Source: Streptomyces hyderabadensis
GTDB lineage: Bacteria > Actinomycetota > Actinomycetes > Streptomycetales > Streptomycetaceae
Reading direction: 5' to 3'
DNA: 64,000 nt
Assembly (NCBI RefSeq): GCF_020404845.1
Contig: NZ_JAIOJZ010000032.1
Span: 17,594 to 81,593, forward strand
In this document: one piece after another, positions 1 through 8,033 of the stretch
Numbering within the stretch: position 1 is the first letter of the stretch
Layout of the letters: every line of letters begins with the position of its first letter
The notes under the pieces: generated by a model
Told to the model about the DNA's origin: nothing
Databases searched by the model: none
The model's input: only the letters and a program-made list of their open reading frames with translations
Translations under genes and position numbers: made by a program

Positions 1-255
1 CACCGGGCTGACGGTGCCGGCCGAGGCGTCCACCGGGCCCGCGCTGCCGATGCCGACGGCCGTGGCCCGACCCCACAGGGGCGACGCGGTCAGTTCCGCG
101 AGCACGGCCTCGACGGCCTCCATCACGGTGTCACCGTCCTCCCGGGCGGGTGTCGCACGCTGTGCGCGCGCCTGGATGCGGCCGTGGCCGTCCACCAGTG
201 CGCCGGCGATCTTGGTGCCGCCGATGTCCAGCGCTGCCACGAGGTCGGTGTGCAT
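1..255 (-). CDS. ROK family sugar kinase, N-terminal part (runs off window)
   Basis: The first 85 codons of a ROK-family protein (glucokinase, N-acetylglucosamine or N-acetylmannosamine kinase type) are present; the rest lies left of the window. The N-terminus carries the ASKHA phosphate-1 loop ALDIGGTKIAGALVD (residues about 8-22), followed by GIGSAGPVD, typical of sugar kinases. Family knowledge says ATP-dependent phosphorylation of a hexose or amino sugar in the cytosol. It is divergent from a LacI-type regulator about 240 bp away, with a perfect palindrome between them, so local sugar-responsive control is likely. The actual substrate cannot be read from this fragment. Confidence 0.85.
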   Translation of the reverse strand, partial: MHTDLVAALDIGGTKIAGALVDGHGRIQARAQRATPAREDGDTVMEAVEAVLAELTASPLWGRATAVGIGSAGPVDASAGTVSPV

Positions 256-375
256 CAGAGTCGGATCTCCCCGTCGGACCGAAAGCGAAAAAGCCGTACA
301 ACACGAGCGCGCAGCGTCCGGTCCCGCGATGGGGACGAGGACCGGAGAGTGCGATGGACAGTGTCCCCCGCATCT

Positions 376-387
376 GACAACGTTGTC
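376..387. promoter_or_regulatory. Candidate LacI-family operator
   Basis: Perfect 12-bp palindrome GACAACGTTGTC with the central CG typical of LacI/GalR operators. It lies in the divergent interval between the ROK kinase gene and the LacI-type gene, about 120 bp from each start. Autoregulation and co-control of the kinase are inferred. Confidence 0.6.
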
Positions 388-496
388 CAGGCTCTATGCT
401 CGACGCCACATCCTCATACAAGCCCATCACCGACACATCCCCCCGGACAGCAGGAGCCGACGCAATCCCGTGGACGACAGGACAGGACACCGCATC

Positions 497-1546
497 GTGC
501 CCGACACGACCCGCCGCGCAGACCGCCTCCCCGGGAACCGTTACGGCAATCGCCCGACGATGAAGGACGTCGCCGCCCGGGCCGGGGTCGGTCTCAAGAC
601 CGTCTCCCGGGTGGTCAACGGGGAGCCCGGCGTCACCCCGGAGACCGAGCGCCGGGTCCAGGAGGCCATCGACGCGCTGGGCTTCCGCCGCAACGACAGC
701 GCGCGCGTCCTGCGCAAGGGCCGCACCGCGAGCATCGGCCTGGTCCTGGAGGATCTGGCCGACCCGTTCTACGGGCCGCTCAGCCGCGCCGTGGAGGAGG
801 TGGCCCGCGCGCACGGCGCCCTCCTGATCAACGGGTCCAGCGCGGAGGACCCGGACCGCGAGCAGGAGCTGGTCCTCGCCCTGTGCGCGCGGCGCGTGGA
901 CGGTCTGGTGGTGATCCCCGCCGGGGACGACCACCGGTATCTGGAGCCGGAGCTTAAGGCGGGCGTCGCCACGGTGTTCGTGGACCGTCCGGCGGGCCGG
1001 ATCGACGCGGACGTGGTGGTCTCCGACAACTTCGGCGGGGCCCGCGACGGCGTGGCCCACCTGATCGCGCACGGACACCGCAGGATCGGCTTCATCGGCG
1101 ACATGCCCCGCATCCACACCGCCGCCGAGCGGCTGCGCGGCTACCGGGCCGCCATGGCGGACGCCGGCATACCGATCGAGGACTCCTGGATGTCCCTGGG
1201 CGTCACCGACCCCGTGCGGGTGCGCCGGGCGGCCGAGGAGATGCTCGCCGATCCGCGTCCGGTGACCGCGATCTTCACCGGCAACAACCGGGTGACGGTG
1301 ACCGTGATCCGGGTCCTGGCCGAGCAAACCCGGGGCGTCGCCCTGGTCGGTTTCGACGACATCGAGCTGGCCGACCTGCTCCAACCGGGCGTCACCGTGG
1401 TCGCGCAGGACGCGGCCGCCCTCGGCCGCACCGCCGCCGAACGCCTCTTCCGGCAGCTGGACGGCACCCTCCTCGCCCCCGACCGCATCGAACTGCCGAC
1501 CAGGCTGGTCACCCGCGGCTCGGGTGAGCTGCCGCCGGCGGACTGA
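497..1546 (+). CDS. LacI-family transcriptional regulator
   Basis: A 349-residue one-component regulator. The N-terminal helix-turn-helix begins at MKDVAARAGVGLKTVSRVVNG (about residues 22-42), followed by the hinge and a periplasmic-binding-protein-like effector domain (about 80-340) with IGLVLEDLADPFY and VALVGFDDIELADLL segments. The GTG at 497 was chosen because AGGA lies nine bases upstream; the GTG at 470 and the ATG at 560 are alternatives, the last being too close to the HTH. It probably binds the palindrome in front of it and senses a carbohydrate. The divergent ROK kinase is the most likely target. The ligand is unknown. Confidence 0.9.
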   Translation: MPDTTRRADRLPGNRYGNRPTMKDVAARAGVGLKTVSRVVNGEPGVTPETERRVQEAIDALGFRRNDSARVLRKGRTASIGLVLEDLADPFYGPLSRAVEEVARAHGALLINGSSAEDPDREQELVLALCARRVDGLVVIPAGDDHRYLEPELKAGVATVFVDRPAGRIDADVVVSDNFGGARDGVAHLIAHGHRRIGFIGDMPRIHTAAERLRGYRAAMADAGIPIEDSWMSLGVTDPVRVRRAAEEMLADPRPVTAIFTGNNRVTVTVIRVLAEQTRGVALVGFDDIELADLLQPGVTVVAQDAAALGRTAAERLFRQLDGTLLAPDRIELPTRLVTRGSGELPPAD

Positions 1547-1658
1547 CCGGGCCGCGGGGGACCTGTGGCGACCCCGGGCCGGGCGGGTGCGGGTCGGCGG
1601 TCCACCCGTGCGGGCGGCCGGACGCGCCGTCCCGCCCCACCGTCGGGAGGAGGCACAC

Positions 1659-2522
1659 GTGTCGCAATCACCGCGCGAGGGCCGTGCACCTGCCGGGCCG
1701 CCCGGCGGGAGCCGGACGCTGCGGGCGCTCGGACTGGCCGGCGTGCCGCGCGAGGATCCGCTGCTGTACCCGGGCGCGTGGCCGCGCGAGTCCGGGCTGC
1801 TGGACGGGGACCGGCTGCTGCCGCTGGACCGGGCGGTGTACGAGGAGGGCGACGGCCGGGTCCCGGTGCTGGCGATCGGGTCCAACGCGAGCCCGGCCCA
1901 GCTGCACCACAAGATGGCCGAGTTCGGCGTCGACTCGCCGGTCCCGATGGTCAGGTCGCGGGTCACCGGACTCGACATCGGCGTCTCGGCCCACGTGAGC
2001 CGCATGGGCTACGTGTCCGCCTCGCCGGTGGCCGCCCCCGGCGTCGTACGGGAGCTGTTCGTGCTGTGGCTGGACGAGGCACAGCTCGCGGTGATCGACG
2101 CGAGCGAGGGCGTGCCGATGGCGGGCGGCAACTTCGACCGGGTCTGGCTGCCCGCGCCCGACGTACGCGTCGAGCCGGGCGACGGCTCGGTGCTGCGCGG
2201 CGCGTACGCGTACGTCAACCGCCATGGCGTCCTGCACGACGGTACCGGTGCGCCGCGGCGCCATCCGGGGGCGCAGCGGCCCCTGATCACCGAACTGCTG
2301 GACGCGTCGGCGCGGTTGCGCGAGCTGTTCGGGGCGACGCCCGAGGAGTTCTGCGCGCGGGCGCGGGCGGACCGGCGGCTGTGCGACCGGGGGACGCGGC
2401 TGTTCGCCGAGGAACAGCGGGTGACGGCGTCCGGCCTGGAACGGTACGTGGGCTCGGGACCCGAGGATCCCTTCGCCGGGGGCCGGACGCCGTCTTCGGG
2501 GCCTACTGCGCCGATGCCGTGA
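1659..2522 (+). CDS. Conserved hypothetical protein, possibly gamma-glutamylcyclotransferase-like
   Basis: A 287-residue protein of no firmly recognised function. Start GTG at 1659 is set by GGGAGGAGG at 1645-1653. A segment VPVLAIGSNASPAQL (GSN at about residue 74) recalls the Y/F-GSNL loop of the gamma-glutamylcyclotransferase fold, but the usual catalytic Glu cannot be assigned with confidence. There is no signal peptide or membrane segment. It sits 112 bp after the LacI regulator and its 3' end overlaps the convergent aldolase gene by 20 bp. The cyclotransferase link is inference from one motif only. Confidence 0.8.
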   Translation: MSQSPREGRAPAGPPGGSRTLRALGLAGVPREDPLLYPGAWPRESGLLDGDRLLPLDRAVYEEGDGRVPVLAIGSNASPAQLHHKMAEFGVDSPVPMVRSRVTGLDIGVSAHVSRMGYVSASPVAAPGVVRELFVLWLDEAQLAVIDASEGVPMAGGNFDRVWLPAPDVRVEPGDGSVLRGAYAYVNRHGVLHDGTGAPRRHPGAQRPLITELLDASARLRELFGATPEEFCARARADRRLCDRGTRLFAEEQRVTASGLERYVGSGPEDPFAGGRTPSSGPTAPMP

Positions 2523-3801
2523 GGTCGCCGCGCCGCGGGCCGGAGAAGCCCTCCAGGTCGGCGCGGGTCAGGCCGGTCAGCCGGGCCACCTCGGCGATGT
2601 CGAGGGCGCCGCAGTCCAGGCCGCGCAGCAGGTAGCCGCTGAGGGCCTTGGCGGTGGCGGGTTCGTCCATGACGTCGCCGCCGGTGCGGCTGGCGTAGCG
2701 GGCGAGGCGGGCGGCGGCCTGCTCGAAGCCCTCGCGGTAGAAGGCGAAGACGGCCGCGTACCGGGTGGGGATGTGGCCGGGGTGCATGTCCCAGCCCTGG
2801 TAGTAGGCGCGGGCCAGCGCACGGCGGGTGAGGCCGTAGTGCAGCCGCCAGGCGTCGTGGACCTGGGCGGTGGGGCCGACCGGCAGGACGTTGGTGGAGC
2901 CGTCCGAGACGCGTACGCCGGTGCCGGCGGCGGCGACCTGCATGACCGCCTTGGCGTGGTCGGCGGCCGGGTGGTCGCTGGCCTGGTGGGCAGCGGAGAC
3001 GCCGAGGCAGGCGCTGTAGTCGAAGGTGCCGTAGTGCAGGCCGGTGGCGCGGTCGTCGGCGGCCTGGATCATGCGGGCGACGGTGGCGGTGCCGTCGGCG
3101 GCGAGGATGGACTGGCTGGTCTCGATCTGGATCTCGAAGCCGATCCGGCCGGGCGTGAGGCCGCGCGCCTTCTCGAAGGCCTCCAGGAGCCGCACCATGG
3201 CGGTGACCTGCTCGGGGTAGGTCACCTTGGGCAGGGTGAGGACCAGCCCCTCGGGCAGACCGCCGGCCTCCATCAGGCCGCTGAGGAAGACGTCGAGGGT
3301 GCGGATGCCGCGGGCGCGCACCGGGGCCTCCATGCACTTCATGCGGATGCCCATGTAGGGGGCCGCGGTGCCCTGTTCGCAGGCCTCGGCGACCAGCCGG
3401 GCGGCGCGGGCGGCCGCCTCGTCCTCCTCGGCGTCCGTGCGGTTGCCGTAGCCGTCCTCGAAGTCGATGCGCAGGTCTTCGACCGGCTCCCGCTCCAGCT
3501 TGGCGCGTACGCGGGAGTACACGGGCTCGGCGAGGTCGTCGGAGAGGCCGAGGACGGCGGCGAAGGAGGCGGCGTCGGGGGCGTGTTCGTCGAGCGCGGC
3601 CAGGGCCTGGTCGCCCCAGGTGCGGATGGTGTCGGCGGCGAAGACGTCACCGGGGACGTAGACGGTGTGGACGGGCTGACGGGTGCCCGGGTCTCCGGGG
3701 TAGCGGCGCTCCAGCTCCGCGTCGACCGGTGCGAGGGAGGCACTGATCTCCTCGCCGACGGCGCCCGCGAGGCTCGTTGCCACCTTCTCCTGCTGACCCA
3801 T
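2503..3801 (-). CDS. HpcH/HpaI-like aldolase (DUF6986 family)
   Basis: A 432-residue cytosolic protein resembling the citrate lyase beta / HpcH-HpaI TIM-barrel superfamily. Acidic metal-ligand-like segments DLRIDFEDGYG (about residue 110) and GFEIQIETSQSI (about 215-226), plus the C-terminal HPGHIPTRYAA, fit a metal-dependent C-C lyase acting on a phosphoenolpyruvate- or oxaloacetate-like 2-oxo acid. The family is longer than the roughly 290-residue CitE proteins. In other Streptomyces such genes accompany glyoxylate or purine catabolism (from memory); no such genes are adjacent here. An inverted repeat lies just upstream. The substrate is unknown. Confidence 0.85.
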   Translation of the reverse strand: MGQQEKVATSLAGAVGEEISASLAPVDAELERRYPGDPGTRQPVHTVYVPGDVFAADTIRTWGDQALAALDEHAPDAASFAAVLGLSDDLAEPVYSRVRAKLEREPVEDLRIDFEDGYGNRTDAEEDEAAARAARLVAEACEQGTAAPYMGIRMKCMEAPVRARGIRTLDVFLSGLMEAGGLPEGLVLTLPKVTYPEQVTAMVRLLEAFEKARGLTPGRIGFEIQIETSQSILAADGTATVARMIQAADDRATGLHYGTFDYSACLGVSAAHQASDHPAADHAKAVMQVAAAGTGVRVSDGSTNVLPVGPTAQVHDAWRLHYGLTRRALARAYYQGWDMHPGHIPTRYAAVFAFYREGFEQAAARLARYASRTGGDVMDEPATAKALSGYLLRGLDCGALDIAEVARLTGLTRADLEGFSGPRRGDLTASAQ

Positions 3802-3825
3802 CCGACACCCTCCTGATGTTCATTT

Positions 3826-3840
3826 TTCCGCTGAACGGAA
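3826..3840. promoter_or_regulatory. Candidate operator (IclR-type inverted repeat)
   Basis: TTCCG-CTGAA-CGGAA, a perfect 5+5 inverted repeat 25 bp upstream of the aldolase start. GTTCA and TGAAC arms (3818-3822, 3832-3836) overlap it. The spacing and arm sequence resemble IclR-family sites; the regulator is not in the window. Confidence 0.4.
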
Positions 3841-3903
3841 CCACTTATCCGTAGAGCGAAGTTATCTGTCGGTCTCTCGCCGGTCAACACCATCCTGCGC
3901 ACA

Positions 3904-3947
3904 TGCCGAGGCCCCCGCGGCCACGTGCGGTCGCGGGGGCCTCGGCA
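3904..3947. terminator. Strong hairpin terminator after etfA
   Basis: Perfect 16-bp stem (3904-3919 pairs with 3932-3947) with a 12-nt loop, 20 bp beyond the etfA stop. No U-tract follows, which is usual in Streptomyces. It also separates etfBA from the aldolase promoter. Confidence 0.8.
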
Positions 3948-3966
3948 CGACGTGCCGCCGGGCGGT

Positions 3967-4929
3967 TCAGCCCTTGCGGGACTTCACTTCCTCGGTGAGC
4001 TGCGGGACGACGTCGAAGAGGTCGCCGACCACGCCGTAGTCGACCAGCTCGAAGATCGGGGCCTCGGCGTCCTTGTTGATCGCCACGATGGTCTTCGAGG
4101 TCTGCATGCCGGCCCGGTGCTGGATCGCGCCCGAGATGCCGGAGGCGATGTACAGCTGCGGGGAGACCGACTTGCCGGTCTGGCCGACCTGGTTGGTGTG
4201 CGGGTACCAGCCCGCGTCCACCGCGGCGCGCGAGGCACCGACGGCCGCACCGAGCGAGTCGGCGAGCGCCTCGATGATCGCGAAGTTCTCCGCGCCGTTG
4301 ACACCGCGGCCGCCGGAGACCACGATCGCGGCCTCGGTCAGCTCCGGGCGCCCGGTCGACTCGCGCGGCGTGCGCGAGGTGACCTTGGTACCGGTCGCGG
4401 CGGCGGAGAAGGTGACCGACAGGGCCTCGACCGCACCGGCGGCCGGGGCGGCCTCCACGGCGGCCGAGTTCGGCTTGACCGTGATGACCGGGGTGCCCTT
4501 GGAGACGCGGGACTTGGTGGTGAAGGCGGCGGCGAACACCGACTGGGTGGCCACCGGGCCCTCGTCGCCGGCCTCCAGGTCGACGGCGTCGGTGATGATG
4601 CCCGATCCGAGGCGCAGCGCCAGGCGGGCGGCGATCTCCTTGCCCTCGGCGGAGGACGGGACCAGCACGGCGGCCGGGGAGACGGCGGCGACGGCGGCCT
4701 GGAGCGCGTCGACCTTCGGCACGACCAGGTAGTCGGCGTACTCGGCGGCCTCGTGCGTGAGCACCTTCACCGCGCCGTGCTCGGCGAGGGCGGCGGCGGT
4801 GTCACCGGCACCGGCGCCCAGCGCGACGGCGACCGGCTCGCCGACGCGGCGGGCCAGCGTCAGCAGCTCCAGGGTCGGCTTGCGGACGGCACCGTCCACG
4901 TGATCGACGTAGACGAGAACTTCAGCCAT
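3967..4929 (-). CDS. etfA: Electron transfer flavoprotein alpha subunit
   Basis: A 320-residue FAD-binding subunit of the ETF heterodimer, which takes electrons from acyl-CoA and related dehydrogenases and passes them to the quinone pool through ETF:quinone oxidoreductase. The N-terminal half is the ETF adenine-nucleotide-hydrolase-like domain. The C-terminal FAD domain (about residues 195-315) has VSGGRGVNG and the signature LYIASGISGAIQHRAGM followed by IVAINKDAEAPIFELVDYGVVGD. It lies 54 bp downstream of etfB on the same strand and is followed by a strong terminator, so the two form a short operon. The AidB-like acyl-CoA dehydrogenase elsewhere in the window could be one donor; that is inference. 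Confidence 0.97.
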   Translation of the reverse strand: MAEVLVYVDHVDGAVRKPTLELLTLARRVGEPVAVALGAGAGDTAAALAEHGAVKVLTHEAAEYADYLVVPKVDALQAAVAAVSPAAVLVPSSAEGKEIAARLALRLGSGIITDAVDLEAGDEGPVATQSVFAAAFTTKSRVSKGTPVITVKPNSAAVEAAPAAGAVEALSVTFSAAATGTKVTSRTPRESTGRPELTEAAIVVSGGRGVNGAENFAIIEALADSLGAAVGASRAAVDAGWYPHTNQVGQTGKSVSPQLYIASGISGAIQHRAGMQTSKTIVAINKDAEAPIFELVDYGVVGDLFDVVPQLTEEVKSRKG

Positions 4930-4983
4930 GGGACTTCTTCTCTCCTGCTTGCGAAAGATGAGGGGCGGTCAGCGGGGCGGGGC

Positions 4984-5772
4984 TCAGATGAACTTCTGGC
5001 CCGCGAGGAACTCGGCGAGCTGCTTGCCGCCCTCGCCCTCGTCCTTGACGATCGTGCCCGCGGAGCGCGCCGGGCGCTCGGCGGCGGACTCGACGACCGT
5101 GTAGGCGTTCTCCAGGCCGACCTCGTCCTCGTCGATGTCGAGGTCGGACAGGTCCCAGGACTGAACCGGCTTCTTCTTGGCCGCCATGATCCCCTTGAAG
5201 GAGGGGTAACGCGCCTCGCCCGACTGGTCGGTGACCGACACGACGGCCGGCAGCGAGGCCTGAAGCTGCTCGGTGGCCGCGTCGCCGTCACGGCGGCCCT
5301 TCACGACGCCGCCCTCGACCGAGACCTCGGACAGCAGCGTCACCTGCGGCACGCCCAGGCGCTCGGCGAGCAGCGCGGGAACGACGCCCATGGTGCCGTC
5401 GGTGGAGGCCATGCCGGAGACGACCAGGTCGTAGCCGGCCTTCTCGACCGCCTTGGCCAGGACCAGGGAGGTGCCGATGGCGTCGGTGCCGTGCAGGTCG
5501 TCGTCCTCGACGTGGATCGCCTTGTCCGCGCCCATGGACAGCGCCTTGCGCAGGGCGTCCTTGGCGTCCTCGGGGCCCACCGTCAGGACGGTGACCTCGA
5601 CGTCGTCGTCGGAATTCTCGGAGATCTGCAGCGCCTGCTCGACCGCGTACTCGTCCAGCTCGGAGAGCAGACCGTCCACGTCGTCCCGGTCGACGGTCAG
5701 GTCATCGGCGAAGTGCCGGTCGCCAGTGGCGTCGGGCACGTACTTCACAGTGACAACGATCCTCAAGCTCAC
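4984..5772 (-). CDS. etfB: Electron transfer flavoprotein beta subunit
   Basis: A 262-residue beta subunit that binds AMP and forms the ETF dimer with EtfA. The start is the GTG giving VSLRIVVTVKYVPD, with GGAG about eight bases upstream; the open frame extends further upstream but without family similarity. The family signature region VVSGMASTDGTMGVVPALLAERLG (about residues 121-144) and the conserved LPAVVSVTDQSGEARYPSFKGIMAAKKK are intact, and the C-terminal GQKFI recognition-arm region is complete. It is the first gene of the etfBA operon. Two palindromes lie in the 220-bp upstream interval. Confidence 0.97.
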   Translation of the reverse strand: MSLRIVVTVKYVPDATGDRHFADDLTVDRDDVDGLLSELDEYAVEQALQISENSDDDVEVTVLTVGPEDAKDALRKALSMGADKAIHVEDDDLHGTDAIGTSLVLAKAVEKAGYDLVVSGMASTDGTMGVVPALLAERLGVPQVTLLSEVSVEGGVVKGRRDGDAATEQLQASLPAVVSVTDQSGEARYPSFKGIMAAKKKPVQSWDLSDLDIDEDEVGLENAYTVVESAAERPARSAGTIVKDEGEGGKQLAEFLAGQKFI

Positions 5773-5802
5773 GCCGGCTCTCCTACTGCGTCGACATTTC
5801 AG

Positions 5803-5823
5803 TGCTGCCTCTTGCAGGCAGCA
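5803..5823. promoter_or_regulatory. Inverted repeat at the probable etfBA promoter
   Basis: TGCTGCCT-CTTGC-AGGCAGCA, a perfect 8+8 repeat about 30 bp upstream of the etfB start. It overlaps a TATGCT -10-like hexamer on the minus strand (5820-5825), so it could be an operator or a leader hairpin. Confidence 0.45.
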
Positions 5824-5879
5824 TAGGCGCCCCAAGCGGCCGATCCCGGTCGGGGCGACCTGCGCTCCGCCCGGAATAT

Positions 5880-5891
5880 TACTCGTCAGTA
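5880..5891. promoter_or_regulatory. Candidate fatty-acid-type operator upstream of etfBA
   Basis: TACT-CGTC-AGTA, a 4+4 inverted repeat with a 4-bp centre, about 110 bp upstream of etfB. It resembles TetR-type sites in front of beta-oxidation genes; the assignment is tentative. Confidence 0.3.
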
Positions 5892-5992
5892 CACCCAGTT
5901 CCTGCCCGCTAAGCAAGCGCTTTGAACTGTGACCTTCGCAACGCAGCGTAACCGGAACTCGACACCTTCGCAGAAGGCGTCCCGCCGATCGC

Positions 5993-6502
5993 TCAGTCGC
6001 GCAGACCGCGGTAACGCCCCTGGTGGTACAGCAGCGGCGCGCCGGCCCCCGCGGGATCGCCGAGGAGCACCTCCGCCAGCACGATCCGGTGGTCGCCCGC
6101 GGGCACCCGGCCGACCACGCGGCACACGAGCCAGGCGAGCACGCCGTCCAGCACCGGCACACCCTCGGGCCCCTCCCGCCAGACGGTGGGAGCCGCGAAG
6201 CGGTCGGCGCCGCTGCGGGCGAAGGTGGCCGCCAGCTCCTCCTGGTGCTCGCCCAGCACATGGACGCCGACGTGTTCCGCCGCGGAGACCGCGGGCCAGC
6301 TGGAGGAGCCGGTGCCGATGCCGAAGGAGAGCAGCGGCGGGCGGGCGGAGACGGAGGTGAGGGAGGTGGCCGTGAAACCGACCGGACCGCGGGGGCCCCG
6401 CGCGGTGATCACGGCGACGCCCGCCGCGTGCCGCCGGAAGACGGACCGCAGCAGGTCGTCGGCGGCGGGCCGGGAGGCGGCCAGGTCGGGGGTGACCGTC
6501 AT
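5993..6502 (-). CDS. Flavin reductase-like FMN-binding protein
   Basis: A 169-residue protein of the flavin reductase (HpaC-like) domain family, which reduces FMN/FAD with NAD(P)H for a partner monooxygenase. The family pattern FRRHAAGVAVITARGPRGPVGFTATSLTSVSARPPLL appears at about residues 22-58, and GDHRIVLAEVLLGDP at about 137-151 is the usual C-terminal strand motif. No monooxygenase gene is adjacent, so it is either a stand-alone reductase or serves a distant enzyme. It lies on the etf strand but 220 bp upstream, and is probably transcribed separately. Confidence 0.9.
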   Translation of the reverse strand: MTVTPDLAASRPAADDLLRSVFRRHAAGVAVITARGPRGPVGFTATSLTSVSARPPLLSFGIGTGSSSWPAVSAAEHVGVHVLGEHQEELAATFARSGADRFAAPTVWREGPEGVPVLDGVLAWLVCRVVGRVPAGDHRIVLAEVLLGDPAGAGAPLLYHQGRYRGLRD

Positions 6503-6648
6503 ACGGGGTGGTCCTTCTGCGTTGCGCCTCGGTCCCGGCAACGGCGAGCGGGGCATGGGGGCAGGCTGACGACGGGTGGCACACACAGTCAATGACGTCC
6601 CGGGGTGCGGCGGCTGTGGAGAAGACCTCACCGGTGGCATGGCGCTCG

Positions 6649-7032
6649 TCACACCGCCGCACCCAGTGCGGCGATCACGTCCGCCCTGCGCGGCTGCCCG
6701 ACGGCACGCCGTACGACGCGGCCGTCGGCGTCCAGCACCAGCACCGTGGGGGTCTTCAGCACGTCGAGGGCGCGGACGAGTTCGAGATGGCCCTCGGCGT
6801 CGATCTCGACGTGGGCGACACCGGGGACCAGGCCCGCCACCTCGCCCAGCACCCGGCGGGTGGCCCGGCACGGCGCGCAGAAGGCGCTGGAGAACTGCAC
6901 GAGCGTGGCGCGGGCGCCGAGTTGCGCACCGAGGTCGGCCGCGTCGAGCCGTGGGGCGGCGGCCGCCGCCCGCCTGTCGTCGTCCTGGCCGCGCACCAGC
7001 GCGCCCCCTTCCGCCGCCACCGCGGCACTCAT
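6649..7032 (-). CDS. Thioredoxin-like protein (CAPC active site)
   Basis: A thioredoxin-fold protein of 127 residues from the ATG at 7032, or 115 from the GTG at 6996, which has a better ribosome-binding site (GGAAGGGGG). The core begins near LDAADLGAQLG. The redox motif is FCAPCRATRR, followed by the cis-Pro segment VLKTPTVLVLDADGR. In related Streptomyces proteins, as I recall them, the fold is preceded by a single N-terminal membrane anchor; none is encoded upstream here. A 9-bp hairpin (7033-7057) directly abuts the 7032 ATG, which argues for the internal GTG start. It is divergent from the acyltransferase gene. Confidence 0.85.
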   Translation of the reverse strand: MSAAVAAEGGALVRGQDDDRRAAAAAPRLDAADLGAQLGARATLVQFSSAFCAPCRATRRVLGEVAGLVPGVAHVEIDAEGHLELVRALDVLKTPTVLVLDADGRVVRRAVGQPRRADVIAALGAAV

Positions 7033-7223
7033 GTGGCACGCGTACCCCGCGTGCCACCGGTCCGGTCCTCCGAAGGTGCAGCGCTCGCGGAGCGCCGGAG
7101 ATTCCCGCTCACCGTCGCATTTCGGCCACCTCGGGGCCGGGCGAGTGATGAGGATCTCGCCGCACACGGGCACCAAGGCTGGTACACCGGCCGTTCTTGG
7201 GGCACGATCTGCGACAAGCCGCA

Positions 7224-7243
7224 AACCTACGGCTGCGTAACTT
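7224..7243. promoter_or_regulatory. Candidate lipid-regulator operator before acyltransferase gene
   Basis: Imperfect palindrome AACCTACG-GCTG-CGTAACTT with matching AAnnTACG half-sites, 50-70 bp upstream of the acyltransferase start. It resembles TetR-type sites of membrane-lipid genes; the regulator is not identified. Confidence 0.4.
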
Positions 7244-7294
7244 TCGACTGGGAGTTCCCCTTCCCAGGCTGACAAGGAAGGGTCCGACCCGCCC

Positions 7295-8023
7295 ATGGCA
7301 GAACTCGTCTACCGTCCGGTCATCGGTCTCGCCCGCACCATGTTCAAGGTGTGGGACCTCAAGATCGACTGCCGTGGATCGGAGAACATCCCGCGCACGG
7401 GCGGCGCCGTACTGGTGAGCAACCACATCAGCTACCTGGACTTCATCTTCGACGGCCTGGCCGCGCTGCCGCAGAAGCGGCTGGTGCGCTTCATGGCGAA
7501 GGAGTCCGTCTTCCGGCACCGGATCTCCGGTCCGCTGATGCGCGGGATGAAGCACATCCCGGTCGACCGCAAACAGGGCGAGGCGGCCTACGCGCACGCC
7601 CTGGACTCGCTGAAGTCGGGTGAGGTCGTCGGCGTCTTCCCCGAGGCGACGATCTCCGAGTCGTTCACCCTGAAGAGCTTCAAGTCGGGAGCCGCGCGGC
7701 TGGCGCAGGAGGCGGGCGTCCCCCTGGTCCCCGTGGCGCTGTGGGGCACCCAGCGCCTGTGGACCAAGGGCCACCCGCGCAATTTCAAGCGCAGCCACAC
7801 CCCCATCACCATCCGGGTCGGCGAGGCGATGGAGGCCTCGCGCGAGCAGTACGCGGGTGCCCTCACCCGGCGGCTGCGCGAGCGGGTGCAGGAGCTGCTG
7901 GAGGCCGCGCAGCGCGCCTACCCCGTGCGCCCCAAGGGGCCCGACGACACCTGGTGGATGCCGGCCCACCTCGGCGGCACGGCGCCGACGCCCGAGCAGC
8001 TGCGCACGGCCCAGGCGCACTGA
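7295..8023 (+). CDS. 1-acyl-sn-glycerol-3-phosphate acyltransferase family protein
   Basis: A 242-residue PlsC-family acyltransferase, expected to transfer an acyl chain from acyl-ACP or acyl-CoA to lysophosphatidate or a related lysolipid at the membrane. Catalytic motif I is NHISYLD (N43 to D49), motif II lies near KHIPVDRKQG (about 86-95), and motif III is FPEATIS (115-121), with Ala instead of the commoner Gly. A single hydrophobic segment near the N-terminus could anchor it. Its stop is 10 bp from the convergent transglutaminase-like gene. Several Streptomyces paralogs exist, so plsC itself is not claimed. Confidence 0.92.
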   Translation: MAELVYRPVIGLARTMFKVWDLKIDCRGSENIPRTGGAVLVSNHISYLDFIFDGLAALPQKRLVRFMAKESVFRHRISGPLMRGMKHIPVDRKQGEAAYAHALDSLKSGEVVGVFPEATISESFTLKSFKSGAARLAQEAGVPLVPVALWGTQRLWTKGHPRNFKRSHTPITIRVGEAMEASREQYAGALTRRLRERVQELLEAAQRAYPVRPKGPDDTWWMPAHLGGTAPTPEQLRTAQAH

Positions 8024-8033
8024 GCCGGGCGGA

